A stretch of DNA of 64,000 nt. It comes from Diogma glabrata. Its lineage: Eukaryota; Arthropoda; Insecta; Diptera; Cylindrotomidae. Positions 33,008 to 44,832 of the stretch are shown in pieces. How positions within the stretch are numbered: position 1 is the first letter of the stretch; every line of letters begins with the position of its first letter. The stretch covers positions 137,453,436 to 137,517,435 of the forward strand of contig OY856186.1 in the NCBI GenBank assembly GCA_963693315.1, given 5' to 3'. Under the pieces are notes generated by a model, which ran no database searches, was not told the DNA's origin, and worked only from the letters and a program-made list of their open reading frames with translations. A program made the position numbers and the translations under genes.

Positions 33008-33061
33008 GTTTCCCACCGGAACATTATCTTAATATAATATGAACGGTGAGAAATCAAACTA
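33008..33061. repeat. Small hairpin, CCCACCG ... CGGTGAG
   Basis: TTTGGTTTCCCACCGGAAC faces GAACGGTGAGAAATCAAA around an AT-rich centre. Same style as the hairpins at 31600. Confidence 0.5.
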
Positions 33062-33159
33062 ATATCAAATTTTTGCTATACTACATAGCAAATTTCTGCG
33101 GTGGGAAGCTAGTATAAATTATTGTTTTACAGAACAATTATTTGTATGTATTTTATTCA

Positions 33160-35170
33160 TAAAAATGGTGTTGCATGTGTAAAATATGTAGAAATAACCT
33201 TGAATACAACGAAATTTTTTTTCAAATACATAAAGTATTTGCTTTACAAAAACTTTTATTTTCAAGTTTAATTTTATATTTTATCAGCCCACATAAATGT
33301 AATTTTTCAAAATCCATCGTTGTCAAAACAAATGTCAAACGCTGTCATAGCCAAATGTAAGGTGTTTTTAAAGTAATTCAATACTATTGACCTTTTTACT
33401 TAAACGTCAAAATGAAATGTCAAAAATATTTAGAAATATCCGGGTGCCAAAGTGAATTTGTGTTAATACAAAATCTTCAGTTTTTGTATGAAAAGTGTTA
33501 AAAAATAATTTAAAAATTTAACTACGAATTGTTAATAACATTTATACAAGTAGTATGTATAAAGTGGTTAAAGATATTCCATATATTTGTGTTAAACCAA
33601 TGTTTTTGGTTGCCCGTAGTGATGTTTAGTTAGTACAAAATCTTCAGTTTTGTATATGAAAAGAGTCAAAAAACGATTTAAACTAGTTTAGTTAGTACAA
33701 AATCTTCAGTTTTGTGTATGAAAAGAGTCAAAAAACGATTTAAACTAGTTAAAGAATAATCTAAACTAAAAGTTAATAATAATATTAATACACGGGAAAT
33801 GTTTAAATTGGTTAAATATATTCAATAAATTATGTTAAAGTCAATATTTTTTGTTTATAGTACATCTTTTTTCCCGAAAAAAAACTTGACATATGTGATC
33901 AGCTGATTTGTATTTCGAAAACCTTAAATAATTGTTATTTCTTGCAGATCAATACCGTTTTGCGTTGTCTTTAAGTTGTTTTTAATATATTTGCATTATT
34001 ATTGGTTTTGCAGTAAATTTTAATACATAATTACTGATTTCTAATTATCATTAGACAGATTATAACGACGTAACGACAGATTACATACAGAAATATAACG
34101 ACGTAACGACAGATTACATACAGTAATATAATATTGATTTTAACATCAATTTATTGAATATATTTCACAAATTTAAACACACCACTTGTATTAGTATTAT
34201 TATAAATTTGTAGTTTAGTTTATTATTTAACTATTTTAAATTATTTTTTGGCACTTTTCATAAATAAAATTGAAGATTTTCCAATAACTAAACAACACTG
34301 CGGCCAACCAAAAACATCGATTTGACATAAATTTATGAAATATTTTTAACCAGTTTATACTTACTACTTGTTTAAATGTAATTAACAATTCCTAGATAAA
34401 TTTTTAGTTTATTTTTTACATTGAATAAATATCTAAGGAAGAGTAACTAGACATTTTGAGTGAAGCATCTAATTTTTAGTATTGGTGAAGTTTGATAGTG
34501 TTTGCGTTCTAGCTGGGTGGTACTGTTTACAATTTGCATATTTATATTTTCAAAACAAATAAAAGAAATAATAAATGTTACATATAAATTTAAAAGCCTA
34601 ATATGTTTGAATAAAATATTTCCTTATATTTCCATATATAAATATTTTTAATTGTCCATACAACACAAATTTTAATCATATTGAATTACTTTAAGAACAC
34701 CTTATATTCGCGTTTGAAATATGGTTTGACAACGATGGATTAAGAAAAATTACATTTATGTAGGGTAATAAAATATAAAATTAAACTAGAAAATAACAGT
34801 TTTTGTAAAGCAAATACTTTATGTTTTTGTTAAAACATCATTCTAAACCCTTTTTATGTGTAGTGTTAGCAAAAATATTCTAATCATTGATATGAAATTC
34901 GATGATCAAATTTCAGTGTATTTAAGGTTATTTGTACATATTTTAATGCAAAACTTCATTTTTATGAATAAACTACTGCACAAATACTAATAATTGATTT
35001 GGAAAACATTTTTCCCACTTTTTTACCACTTTTCATACAAAAACTGACGATTTTGTATTAACAAAAATTCACTTTTGGCACCCGGCTTTGAAATCAACTA
35101 TTTTATCTGTCAAAATATTTTAAGGAAAATACTCAATTAAAATTTGTGTTGTACAATTAAAAATATTTAT
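33160..35170. mobile_element. Large imperfect foldback region
   Basis: Inverted matches pair 33220-33370 with 34690-34850, 33515-33665 with 34240-34395, and 33770-33850 with 34130-34200, around a centre near 33990. A segment at 33420-33500 (GTGCCAAAGTGAATTTGTGT) pairs with 35000-35080, outside the simple palindrome order. A 65-bp tandem duplication lies at 33630-33755 and a 36-bp one at 34067-34138. No coding sequence. Confidence 0.65.
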
Positions 35171-36126
35171 TTATTTATTTGATTTATTTATTTCACAAGA
35201 GCAGCAAACAGTTTCCCAATTATATGCTGCTTCAATACTACAAAACAAAGTTACATGTGGATTTTTTGAATAGTACAAGTTACAGCGTTGGTTAAAAACA
35301 CTGTTTTTTTTAAAAAAAACAAAAAAAACTGTTTTTTTTGTTTAAAACGCGTTTTTTATTGTTTAAAACAGTTCTTTTGTTTTTTTTGTGTTTTTTTTTG
35401 TTTTTTTTTGTGTTTTTTTTTGTGTTTTGTTTTAAATATGTTTTATACTACGAATATTCGTTTTTTCGGTTTTAAATCAAAATATGTAATTTAAGTGACT
35501 AAACTCCAAAGAAAATAAGTGTCCTAAATATTGTCAGATTAATAAAGGTTCTCTAAAGATTTTCAAGATTCCCATCATTCGCTAGATTATCTGAATATGG
35601 TCTGTACGTCCAAATATTTTCAAGATTCTTTGAATATTCTCAATATTCGGAAAGATTCTCAAGATTTTGTGGCGATTCTTAAGGATCACGGTTAAGATTC
35701 TCAAGATTTCTTGAATATTCTCAGTAGCCACTCAAATAGTTGTCCCAAGATGCCTAAGAGTAGTTTATCTCTCAATCTAATGGCATGGTTGTCTTAATTG
35801 GCGTCATTCTCTCATCTACCGTGCAATAGTCTAGATGCAATTTAATTTAATTTCTATCATTAAAAATAAAGAAGTTCAAACTAAAACAATTTGTTGTTAT
35901 TTAATATCTAAAACAGTTTAATTAATTAATAAAGTTTCTAATCATAATATTTTAGTGTATCTAAAAAATATAACAAAATAATATAAATAATTCAACTTGA
36001 ATTATTCTTGTGTGTTTTAAAAGTGGTACTTTAAAACAAAAAATAGATTAACAGTTTACTCCTATTCATCGATAAATTGATACTTGTTTGATATAACTGA
36101 TTATTGAAGGGAGAGGGAAGGAAATA

Positions 36127-36930
36127 TTGAAGAAAGTTAAAATGCCATGTGGAATTTGTAATACTGGAATATCACGACAGAGAAAAGGGATAAAATGTGC
36201 TGTTTGTAATCAAGAATTTCATCGGACGTGCGCCGGTTTGAATCCCAATCTACTGGACGACCTTGTAGATGGGATCCTTCAGTGGCGATGTCCAACTTGC
36301 CGCAGTGGTTCATCTAAAAATAATTCTATCGTTCTTTCTGACAATGAAGTTGAGGATGACATAGAATCTTTTAAGAAAGCTCTACATTAATTTGGAGGCG
36401 AACTAAATAGTATAAAAGAACAACAAGAAAAGTTCAATACTTCTTTTATACAAATGAATGACAGTTTAAATAATCTGGTGAAAATGTCTTCCATACTAGA
36501 AAATCACGATGTTGAAATCAAAAAATTAAAATCAGAAAATATAGCATTAAAGAAAGACATTGATTTAATTAAACAGCACCTAAATCGTAGTGATGAAGAT
36601 AAACGATCTAAAAATCTTCTTTGTCATGGTATACCTGTTATGCAGAATGAAAACCTTAGCGATATACAATCTAACATCTTAAGTTTCCTGGAAATAGCAG
36701 ATGTTAGCACTAAATCAATAATTAGATTAGCCGCTACACATGGAAATGAATCAGCCGTTCGTCCAGTTTTGATTGTATGCGAAAATCAATCTTCAAAACA
36801 AAAATTATTGGATGCTTTTAAAGCAAAGAAATTATGTATAAAACGAAATATCAATACTGATGACATTGGATTCCAAAATCAAGCTGATAACCAACTATTT
36901 TTCATAACAGAACATCTCACGTTAAATTAA
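36127..36930 (+). pseudogene. LINE-B ORF1: PHD finger, coiled coil, FP25-like domain
   Basis: Residues 8-58 form a PHD-type zinc finger (CGICNTGISRQ, CAVCNQEFH, HRTC, CPTC). A stop at 36388-36390 (after KKALH) breaks the frame, which then continues open with a coiled-coil stretch (about 36450-36600, heptad-like Leu/Ile/Lys-Glu) and a domain resembling baculovirus FP25 and other LINE ORF1 proteins (KNLLCHGIP, then LFFITEHLT). PHD plus FP25-like is a known ORF1 design in CR1/Jockey-group LINEs; it binds the element RNA. The frame stops where the TTAA repeat begins, before the usual end of the domain. Confidence 0.8.
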
Positions 36931-36957
36931 TTAATTAATTAATTAATTAATTAATTA
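36922..36957. repeat. (TTAA)n tract at an internal deletion join
   Basis: About eight TTAA units stand exactly between the truncated ORF1 and the ORF2 remnant of LINE-B. Confidence 0.85.
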
Positions 36958-36959
36958 AA

Positions 36960-38819
36960 TTGCAAAACAAATATCGAAAAATATTTAAACTTTCTGGTGA
37001 TAAAGATTACTATAATCTGTATTCTTCTGTAAGATCTGAAGTAAAAAAGGAACTTAAACTTTCCCAAAAAAAACATATTGCTGGAATAGAGAATAGCATC
37101 ATAAACAATCCTAAGCAGTTTTGGTCGTATACTAAATCCATCAAAAAAACAAACACAATACCAGCTTCTTTGCATTTTAATAATACTCGTGGAAATACGG
37201 ATAAGGACATCTGTAATCTTTTCGCAAACTTTTTCAAATCAGTTTACGCTAAACCTAATCGTTCAACAATTGGAAATCACACAGGTGTTTCTGACAACAA
37301 GCTAAATATTCCTGCTGTATCTGAAGAAGATATTGTGCTAGTTCTCAATGGTTTAGACATCAACAAAAGTAGTGGACCTGATTTGATTCCTCCAATTTTT
37401 CTCAAGAATACTGCTCAAACTATCTGCAAACCATTGTTAATCATTTTTAACAAATCTCTTACTGAAGGAATTTTTCCTTCCCAATGGAAATGTGCTAAAG
37501 TTTTGCCAATTTTCAAATCTGGTGATACCACTGATGTGACCAACTACAGACCAATCTCGTTGTTGAACTGCTGCAGTAAAATATTTGAAAAAATAATACA
37601 CAATGTATTGTTTACTCACACCAGTAATCTAATTTCGAAAAAACAACACGGATTTTACCGCGGTCGATCGACTTTAACTAATCTTCTCGACTTTACAGAA
37701 TATGTTTACGATTCAATTGATTCTGGCTATGGAGTGGACGTTGTGTACACTGATTTCTCAAAAGCATTCGATAAGGTCGACCATGATCTATTGTTGCGAA
37801 AGCTCAAACGTTTTGGACTCAGTCATGAGTTTCTGAAATGGTTTGAGTCTTATTTAAAACAAAGAACTCAGTTTATACAAATAAACAATTGCAAATCATT
37901 CAATATTGTTCCATCATCTGGTGTTCCGCAAGGCTCAATTTTGGGGCCTTTGCTATTCCTTTTGTTCATTGATGATGTAGTTGGGGTCTTAAAATGCAAA
38001 GTTCTACTATTCGCTGATGATCTGAAAATTTTTCAATCAATCAAATCACTCGACGACTGCAATCTGCTCCAGCAAGATCTAAATTTTCTATACCGATGGT
38101 GTGTTGACAACGGAATGTTTCTGAATGTCAACAAATGTGTTTCTTTAAAAATAAAACCGAGATCTTTTTACATAAATCAAACTTACGAAATTAACAACAT
38201 TAAGTTAACTGTCATGGAGCATGTGCGAGATCTTGGTATCATCGTAGATTCTAATTTAAAATTCAACATTCAAATACAGGAGGTTGTTAACCATTCTCTA
38301 AAATTATTAGGTTTCGTGCTGAGGGTATGCGGTAATTTTTCTAACTCCAAATCGTTTATATCGATCTTTAATGCAATTGTTCGCTCTAAATTAGAATACT
38401 TATCTGTGATTTGGAATCCTCAATATCAAATTCATGTACTGAATATTGAAAAAGTACAGAAGAAATTTACAAGATTCCTCAATTTCAAATTAAAACTAGT
38501 CAAAGAATCTTATACGAACCGTCTTGTCAGATATAACATGACCTCTCTGGAAAAAAGACGTGTAATAGCAGATGAAATGACTCTTTTTAAAATTGTTAAC
38601 AACAAAATCGAATCGGATTTACTTCCAATATTTTCTTTCAAAAATAATTCTCGATACGACATAAGAGCACCATCCGTCTTTCAAATTCAACATTCTAAAA
38701 AAAATCATAGAATTCATTCTCCGTTGGTAAGACTTCCAAGTTCGCACAACCGATTGTTCAATAACATAAGTTTGTTTTCGTTTTCACAGTCCGTATTTAA
38801 AAGTAAAATTGAAAGCTAA
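36960..38819 (+). CDS. LINE-B ORF2 remnant: reverse transcriptase without endonuclease
   Basis: A 619-codon open frame that starts downstream of where an endonuclease should be; the first codon is not an ATG start. RT motifs are SSGPDLIPPIFLKN, LPIFKSGDTTDVTNYRPISL, QHGFYRGRSTLTNLLD, VYTDFSKAFDKVDHDLL, SGVPQGSILGPLLFLLFIDD and the catalytic LLFADDLKIF. The thumb and a C-terminal tail (LEYLSVIWNP, LEKRRVIADEM) are complete. The frame is uninterrupted, so the RT may be chemically intact, but the copy lacks the EN needed for target-primed insertion. Confidence 0.9.
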   Translation: MQNKYRKIFKLSGDKDYYNLYSSVRSEVKKELKLSQKKHIAGIENSIINNPKQFWSYTKSIKKTNTIPASLHFNNTRGNTDKDICNLFANFFKSVYAKPNRSTIGNHTGVSDNKLNIPAVSEEDIVLVLNGLDINKSSGPDLIPPIFLKNTAQTICKPLLIIFNKSLTEGIFPSQWKCAKVLPIFKSGDTTDVTNYRPISLLNCCSKIFEKIIHNVLFTHTSNLISKKQHGFYRGRSTLTNLLDFTEYVYDSIDSGYGVDVVYTDFSKAFDKVDHDLLLRKLKRFGLSHEFLKWFESYLKQRTQFIQINNCKSFNIVPSSGVPQGSILGPLLFLLFIDDVVGVLKCKVLLFADDLKIFQSIKSLDDCNLLQQDLNFLYRWCVDNGMFLNVNKCVSLKIKPRSFYINQTYEINNIKLTVMEHVRDLGIIVDSNLKFNIQIQEVVNHSLKLLGFVLRVCGNFSNSKSFISIFNAIVRSKLEYLSVIWNPQYQIHVLNIEKVQKKFTRFLNFKLKLVKESYTNRLVRYNMTSLEKRRVIADEMTLFKIVNNKIESDLLPIFSFKNNSRYDIRAPSVFQIQHSKKNHRIHSPLVRLPSSHNRLFNNISLFSFSQSVFKSKIES

Positions 38820-40733
38820 TTTTTGTTTTTTTTTTTTACAATATAGGGCAAACAAATGAAAATTATAGTTTATTTAATTAAGTATCAAAATATAAATTTT
38901 ATATATTATTATTTTGAAATACAACAAAATACAAGCATTTTGAAATACAATAAATTGCAACAAACTAATTTAACTTACACATATAAACAATATTAATACT
39001 CAAAATTTATATAACTAGAAATAATAATTGTATTGTATCTAAATAAAAACTAGTATGTAATTGGACATATTAAGTCTGTATACTAGTTTCTTTGAATCAA
39101 TAAAATAAAATAAAAATAAAAATTGGCTAACCTCAGAAATTTGAGTTATGATAAAAACTCTGCGACCAACGTATTTCCGATTTTTTTCTCCTAGCTCAAC
39201 TTGAAAAGACTATGGAAAACAGGGAAACAATTTGATTAAATAAAGCAATTGAGTTTCTGGTGATTGCAAATTACAGATTACGCTATTGATATCATTCCTA
39301 TAAGAATATTGGCTGGTAAGGTGTAACAATGTTGAATATACCTTTAACAAAAAATCTATTGAAAACAACAATTTTTTGAATTTGGAAGCAATATAATTTT
39401 ATTTAAATTTAAAATATATATTTGCGACTGGTTTTAAAATTTGATAAAGTTCCTCAGCCTATTTTATCAAGTCTATGTTAAGTATCTTTTAAAAAAATGT
39501 TAATATATCAATGATATGAAATAATCGTAACCGAATTTTACAAATTTCGCACCGAATCTTTAATTTCCTTTTCAAAATTAGGTTGTTCTTTTTGATCCAC
39601 AGGAATAGCACATATTTACCACTTTTTTATTTAGCAATTAAGCAAATTTCACTTGCTCCTCCATCGAATAAATGCTCCTCCTTCTGTCGGAAATCGAATA
39701 ACAGATCCTCCAGCAGTTTTCTACTAATAGTTTGGCTAGTAGAGATATCCCTACCTAGTCAACCGTAAATTTTATGTATGAAGTATTCCTTGATGATGGC
39801 ACGTTATTGATTGCTCGAAGAATCGAGTTTTCATACAGCTCTATGTGTGGTGTTTAATAATTGAGGAAGACAGTGCGTCACATGATCAAGGATTATACCA
39901 CTAGCTAGATTATTGGCAACATCCTTTTAATTTTGTTACTGAAAATTTTTTAAAAAAAATCCTATCATGCACTATTGGGTTATGTCATATTTTATATGTG
40001 ATAGAATTTATTGTTTAGTTATTTCTTCTTTAAAAAATATATAAAAAAAACAAAAAACAAAGATTTGCGTTCATCAACACCCTAGAACGCATTTTATTAA
40101 CAAAAAAAATTAGGAAAGCTTTAAAAATTTTTAAAATTTTAGTGAAGTTTAAGATGCTAAAAGGTGCCTTAAGGTGGTCAATTGTATTAAAAACGGTAAA
40201 ACACGACAGTTTACAACAGTTGTATTGAATAGCAAATAAGAAGCATTGCAATATTTAAAACAAACAAATTTTATTTAAAACATTGTTTTTTTTAAAAAAA
40301 CAATTTGTTTTAAACACTGTTTTAAACAGGGTTTAAAACAAAAGTGTTTAAAACAAACCAACTCTGACAAGTTACACCAAATATGTATCATATTATATAA
40401 ATTCAAGTTAATACTAACTATTAAATTAAAATTAATAAAGTGCCTAGCTTAATTCATATAGTTTGACAATTATCAATAACCAAACGTGTTAACTTATTGC
40501 TAATTAAATCTAAAAGTATAAAATTAAATCAAAAAAAAAATTATCTTTTATCGATTTTCCTCCAGAGACTTAAAAACAGAAAAAATATCCAAAATTATAT
40601 TAACAAAATTACATTTAGAAACAATTACATTAGCAATACAAAAAGTTATCAGGATATAAACTTTGATAATCCTTCAATATAACGTGACATTTTGACTTAA
40701 AAATATTTAACGAAAGCGAAAACAAATCAATGT

Positions 40734-43274
40734 TTAAGGAAAAATTTCATTGTGAAACATTTGAAGTCTAGAAAATGGCGAAGAAACTCCAATATTTGTT
40801 CGAGATGCTGATGGCATGAAGAGTTGATTTAAACGAGTTCTATAGAATGATGCATAAAAGTTAATGTGAGCTAGTGCTACAGTATCCATCAAAGAATTTA
40901 CAATTTTATATAGAAGGAATCCATCTAGAAGATATCTTCTAGACTCTAGAGATATCATTTGTAACTTATCAAGTCTGACGCCGTATGATAGTTTGTTTGA
41001 GAATGGAATGCAGTTATAACAGACCAGTTTAGTAAATCTTCTTTGAATTCCTTCAATTAGATTACAGTAATTATCATAGTAAGGGTGCTAGATATGACAA
41101 CCATACTCCAGGATACTACGTATAAAGCTATTGAAAAGTACCTTTAGAACTTTAGGATCACGAAACTCTCTACATCTTCTATAAATAAAACCAAGTAGTT
41201 TTATTGCTTTTAAATGAATATAACTAACGTGCTCATTAAATCTTAATCTAGAGTCAAAAATGATACCTAAATCTTTTATAGTACTCACCCGAACAAGCTT
41301 GACTTTATTAATTTCATAATCAAACAAAATATTTGAAAGATAAGGACATACGTGAAAAAGATAAGGACATACACTTTTTAATATTTAGTTGTAAGTCGTT
41401 GACCTCACACCATTCTTGAATTCTATTTAAATCACATTGTAGCTTAATGCAATCTTGAACAGTTTTAATTGATAAGAATACTTTTAAGTCGTCGGCATAT
41501 AAAAGATGGAAACATTGAATAACATCTGATATGTCATTTATAAAGAGTAAGAATAATAAGGGACCGAGTATGGAGCCCTGAGGTACACCAGACGTACGAG
41601 TAAAACCTTTAGATAAATTTCCATTAAACCTAACAAATAGCGTACGACTTGATAGATAGGATGTAAACCACTGTATAAGATTGCGAGATATTCCAAAATA
41701 ATTCAGTTTTGATATTAGAATGTGATGTTTAACTTTATCAAAAGCTTTATAAAAGTCCGTGCATTCACGAACGATTCTTTCCACTTATTAGAGAAAACAG
41801 ACTGTTGTAAAAATAAGTTATATAGAATTGTAAACGGGGTGGCTAAAGAACTTTCGAGGTTTTTAATAAATAAGTTTGTTATCAGGTCTGGACCAGGTTC
41901 TTTTTCATTTTCAAGTTTGGATATCATAAATACTACTTCACCTTCTGTTATTATGCTAGCGATATCACTATGAATGTTGAATGTAGACTTTTCTAAAGAG
42001 ACCAAACCATCAGTAAAAATTGATTTAAAATTCTCCGCAAGTAATTCACAAATATCTTTTGGTTGGTTAGATTGCTTATTTCCCAGAAACATTACAGATG
42101 GATAGTCCGATTTAGCCCTTAAAGCTTTATTATACGTCCAAAAACTCTTAGGATTCTGAGACAAAGATTTTTCTATTGATTGTGTATAAGCTTCAAAACA
42201 GTTTTTGATCTCTTTTTTAATCTTAGATCTCAATATGGAGTACAAGTTCGAGACACCAGGGTTATTGTATGTTTTATACCTTGATCTAATTTTTACCTTT
42301 TCCTTAATTAAAGAAATTAAAAATTTAGAATACCAAATAGGAAATTTTCTGACAACTGGCCTTGAGGTTGTAATGTTTGGCTTCAGAATTGATGTTAACT
42401 TATCATAGAACAAATAAACTGCTTCGTTGACCGGTAAATAACTTAAAGTAGATTTCCAATTGATTAAGTTCAATTTAGACGCAACCAAGTCAAAATCAAC
42501 CTTACTAATATTGACGGAAGGAAATATAAAGTGAGATTGAGTTTTCAGTTTAATTGAGTTCAAGAAAATATTCAACGGAGGATGGTACTGATCAATTTTA
42601 TATAAAACTGCAACACTTCTATGAACATCATAGTTTATAACTGGAAGATTGGTAAAAACTAAGTCTAACATTTTATGTTGATAGTTTCTTACATGATTTA
42701 TTTGAGATAGCAATGACAATTCCATCGATTCGATCAAGCACTCAGACACCCGTCCCTCATAATGTTTAGTATATATAGATTTAGGATCATCAGTTACCCA
42801 GTCAATACAAGATGAGTTGAAATCACCCATAATTAAAAACTGAGTGTTATCGGACGACATGGCTATTAAATTTGATAAATGGTCCAAAAATAGTTTATAA
42901 TCATTGAAGAGAGTACCACAGATAAAATAAATATTAAACAAATATAGAAAATGTCCATTTAAAAGACTGATTTAAACCCACACATCTTCAAAGGCAAGTG
43001 AATTCATACCTGGTAATTCAATAAATTCAGTTCTTTTGTTTATAGCTATAAGTGCTTCCCCACCATCACCTTTGCTAGTCAACTGCAGGTTTCTATCTTT
43101 CCTTATTACCACATATCTATCATCGGAAACTTCGTTTGAGTTAATTGATTCATTGAGCCATGTTTCTGTCAAACATATCAAATCAAAATCATTTTCTTCT
43201 ACAGCCAATTTAAAACTTTTTAATTTTGTCTTTAAGCCTCTTGAGTTTTGACAGTACAAATCAGTGAAAGTCAT
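40734..43274 (-). pseudogene. LINE-C ORF2: endonuclease and reverse transcriptase, broken
   Basis: Minus-strand frames in order: 42972-43274 has the APE-type endonuclease start (LYCQNSRGLKTKL, LICLTETWLNESI); 41715-42941 has FLIMGDFNSS, the LDLVFTNLP motif and DQYHPPL in place of the usual SDHxPL, then the RT start GPDLITNLFIKNL; 41320-41784 has FYKAFDKVKHHIL, SGVPQGSILGPLLFLLFINDI and LLYADDLKVF; 41088-41327 and 40734-40958 hold the thumb and tail. Frame changes lie near 42960, 41760 and 41330, with a stop near 41085. The catalytic His of the endonuclease appears displaced. A dead, but near full-length, copy. Confidence 0.88.
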
Positions 43275-43440
43275 TCTAAAAAATAATTTTCAAAAAAAAA
43301 AAAATGAGTATGATTAACTATATTTGAATTAATTTAAATTATTGAATCAATAGAAAAAAAATATATAACAAAAATACTATACTTAATATCCGTTTTTTTT
43401 CAATTAAAATAACAGAATAACGTTAGAATAAAAATGTAAA

Positions 43441-43707
43441 TTAAGTTGATAACAAGTTGTCTAAATCATCAATCTTGCAGTATATATTTCCATAATTAGC
43501 CCATACGTATGTGAATGTAACTGAGTTGCCTTGCTGTTGAAGTAGTGTTTTCGTTTTATGTAATAAGCTTTTTTTATGAGGAGGTAAAAAATCCGTTACA
43601 AATATTTTTGTGTCGTCACTAAAGCCAATAAGGTTACTTAGGAAGGACTTTTTCAAACTCGCTGCTTGTAAAACCTGCTGTTTTATATATTTCGAATTAA
43701 ATTCCAC
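43441..43707 (-). pseudogene. LINE-C ORF1, C-terminal FP25-like part
   Basis: Contains IFVTDFLPPHKKSLLHKTK and TYVWANYGNIYCKIDD, the C-terminal pattern of FP25-like LINE ORF1 proteins (a NExLTxxxKxLLxxAR-type motif then YVWxxxGKIxxR). It is the second half of the ORF1 whose PHD half is at 45813-46295. Confidence 0.75.
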
Positions 43708-43734
43708 CGTTATGGGTTTTAGCTTAGATTTTTA

Positions 43735-43870
43735 CTAAGTTTATACCACCGATAGTTTAATAGAATAATAGTTTTTTGCTATTAAACTATCGATACATTG
43801 AGCGTTTATACCACAAAATAGTATTATTCCATCTGTGGTATAAACGCTCAGAATAATATTGACAGATAGA
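43735..43870. repeat. Nested hairpins with GTTTATACCAC / GTGGTATAAAC ends
   Basis: GTTTATACCACCGATAGTTT pairs with AAACTATCGATAC around 43738-43800, and GAGCGTTTATACCACA pairs with TGTGGTATAAACGCTC at about 43800-43852. Inserted in LINE-C ORF1 next to larger insertions. Confidence 0.65.
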
Positions 43871-44020
43871 ATACGGCTACCGTATTTCAAATTTTATTAT
43901 AAAATCTTATCAATCTAAAAGTGTTTCAACAAAAAATTATAATACTAATATTAATTTAAAATAAAAACTAAATTTTAAGTGATTTTGGTGTTGCACATTT
44001 TTTACAGTAGCCTGAGTCTA

Positions 44021-44559
44021 TTAAGCCGCTTTTTCAGTTGCTGCAGTGTTTGCGTTCCTTCATTCAGTTTTTTTTTTAAACCAATCATATTTCTTAAAAA
44101 TTGTGATTTTTTCTGCTGCAGATTTTTCATCAGAGTTGGTTTAATTTTAACTTTTTCTCTGAACAAAAAAAAGAAAGAGATAAGAACATTACAATTTAAA
44201 AAGAGAAAATACCGAAACATAAAAAAATTGTGTATTTGTTGACATCACAAACGTCAAACATCTTGAATTTTGTAATTTGCTTAAACTGCCGAATTTATTG
44301 TACTGAATATTTTGTGATTATATAGTTTGTATATGAATATAATATTAATATAAAAACGTGATGTTATGCATAATGTTATTGCTATTACATGTTGTAAATA
44401 TAAATATGAGCCATTTCAAACACTTGATTATTTTAAAATGCAGATGGCGACAAAATCGTTGTGCAAATTTTTCATCAACTAAAAAATCGAAGGGTAAAAA
44501 TTACTGAAGGAACGAAAACGTGAACGCACACACTGCAGCAACTGAAAAAGCGGCTTTAC
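44021..44559. mobile_element. MITE-like element with about 45-bp terminal inverted repeats
   Basis: The left end TTAAGCCGCTTTTTCAGTTG and right end CAACTGAAAAAGCGGCTTTA are inverse. The similarity runs on through CTGCAGTG and CGTTCCTTCA. About 540 bp, non-coding, possibly with a TTA or TA target duplication. It lies inside LINE-C. Confidence 0.75.
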
Positions 44560-44608
44560 ATTTAACGTTTTGACCGTTACAATTTTTTTGAATATACTAT
44601 TATAAGCC

Positions 44609-44699
44609 GTGTTCGATTTGACTGAAACAACTGAAGCAACTGAAAAATTAAATGCAATTGTTGTTGTTTTTTCAGTTGTTTAAGTCAAATCGAACGCAC
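44609..44699. mobile_element. Short hairpin MITE sharing the CAACTGAA motif
   Basis: GTGTTCGATTTGACTGAAAC pairs with CAGTTGTTTAAGTCAAATCGAACGC-type sequence at the right (arms about 30 bp). Its GCAACTGAAAAA motif recurs in the TIR of the neighbouring element at 44021-44559, so the two may be related. Confidence 0.65.
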
Positions 44700-44779
44700 C
44701 TATACTATCGATCAAACGCAAAATATATCAAATAACTATCTGTCAAAGTAAAAAGGTATTATTCTATCCGTTTACACCG

Positions 44780-44832
44780 TAATAGTTTAACAGCTATTTG
44801 CTATTATTCTATTATACTACCATGGTGTAAAC
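44780..44832. repeat. Small hairpin, GTTTACACC ... GGTGTAAAC
   Basis: CGTTTACACCGTAATAGT and CTACCATGGTGTAAACTTAG bound an AT-rich centre with TATTATTCTATTATA. The right end GGTGTAAACTTAGT also occurs in the longer CsRn1-type LTR (about 20922-20936). Confidence 0.55.

Larger units (their letters stand above)
35803..39120 (+). mobile_element. LINE-B, PHD-finger LINE inserted in hAT copy 1
   Basis: The insertion point is defined by comparison with hAT copy 2: a 7-bp duplication AATTGGC lies at 35796-35802 and 39121-39127. The 3' end is a tail of AATAA/AAATA-type repeats. The element has ORF1 (36127-36930) and an ORF2 remnant (36960-38819), but the endonuclease region is missing and a TTAA repeat sits at the join. 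Confidence 0.9.
35283..40366. mobile_element. hAT-type non-autonomous element, copy 1, split by LINE-B
   Basis: Terminal inverted repeats are CAGCGTTGGTT at the left and AACCAACTCTG at the right. An 8-bp target duplication ACAAGTTA flanks it (35275-35282 and 40367-40374), the length expected for the hAT superfamily. Without LINE-B and its 7-bp duplication, it is about 1.76 kb and nearly the same as copy 2 at 46974-48730. The ends carry T-rich runs and TTTAAAACA-type subterminal repeats in both orientations. No transposase frame is visible. Confidence 0.9.

Noticed and set aside
35288..35494. 68-codon frame rich in Phe and Cys
   Set aside because: Lies in the T-rich end of the hAT-type element and is repeated with frame differences in copy 2.
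36960..36962. Start codon of LINE-B ORF2
   Set aside because: The frame begins at a TTG after a TTAA repeat at a deletion join; a native ORF2 would begin with the missing endonuclease.
40030..40090. Independent LINE-A insertion in hAT copy 1
   Set aside because: The same short LINE-A-like piece is present at the same place in copy 2, so it was inherited with the hAT family and is not a separate insertion.
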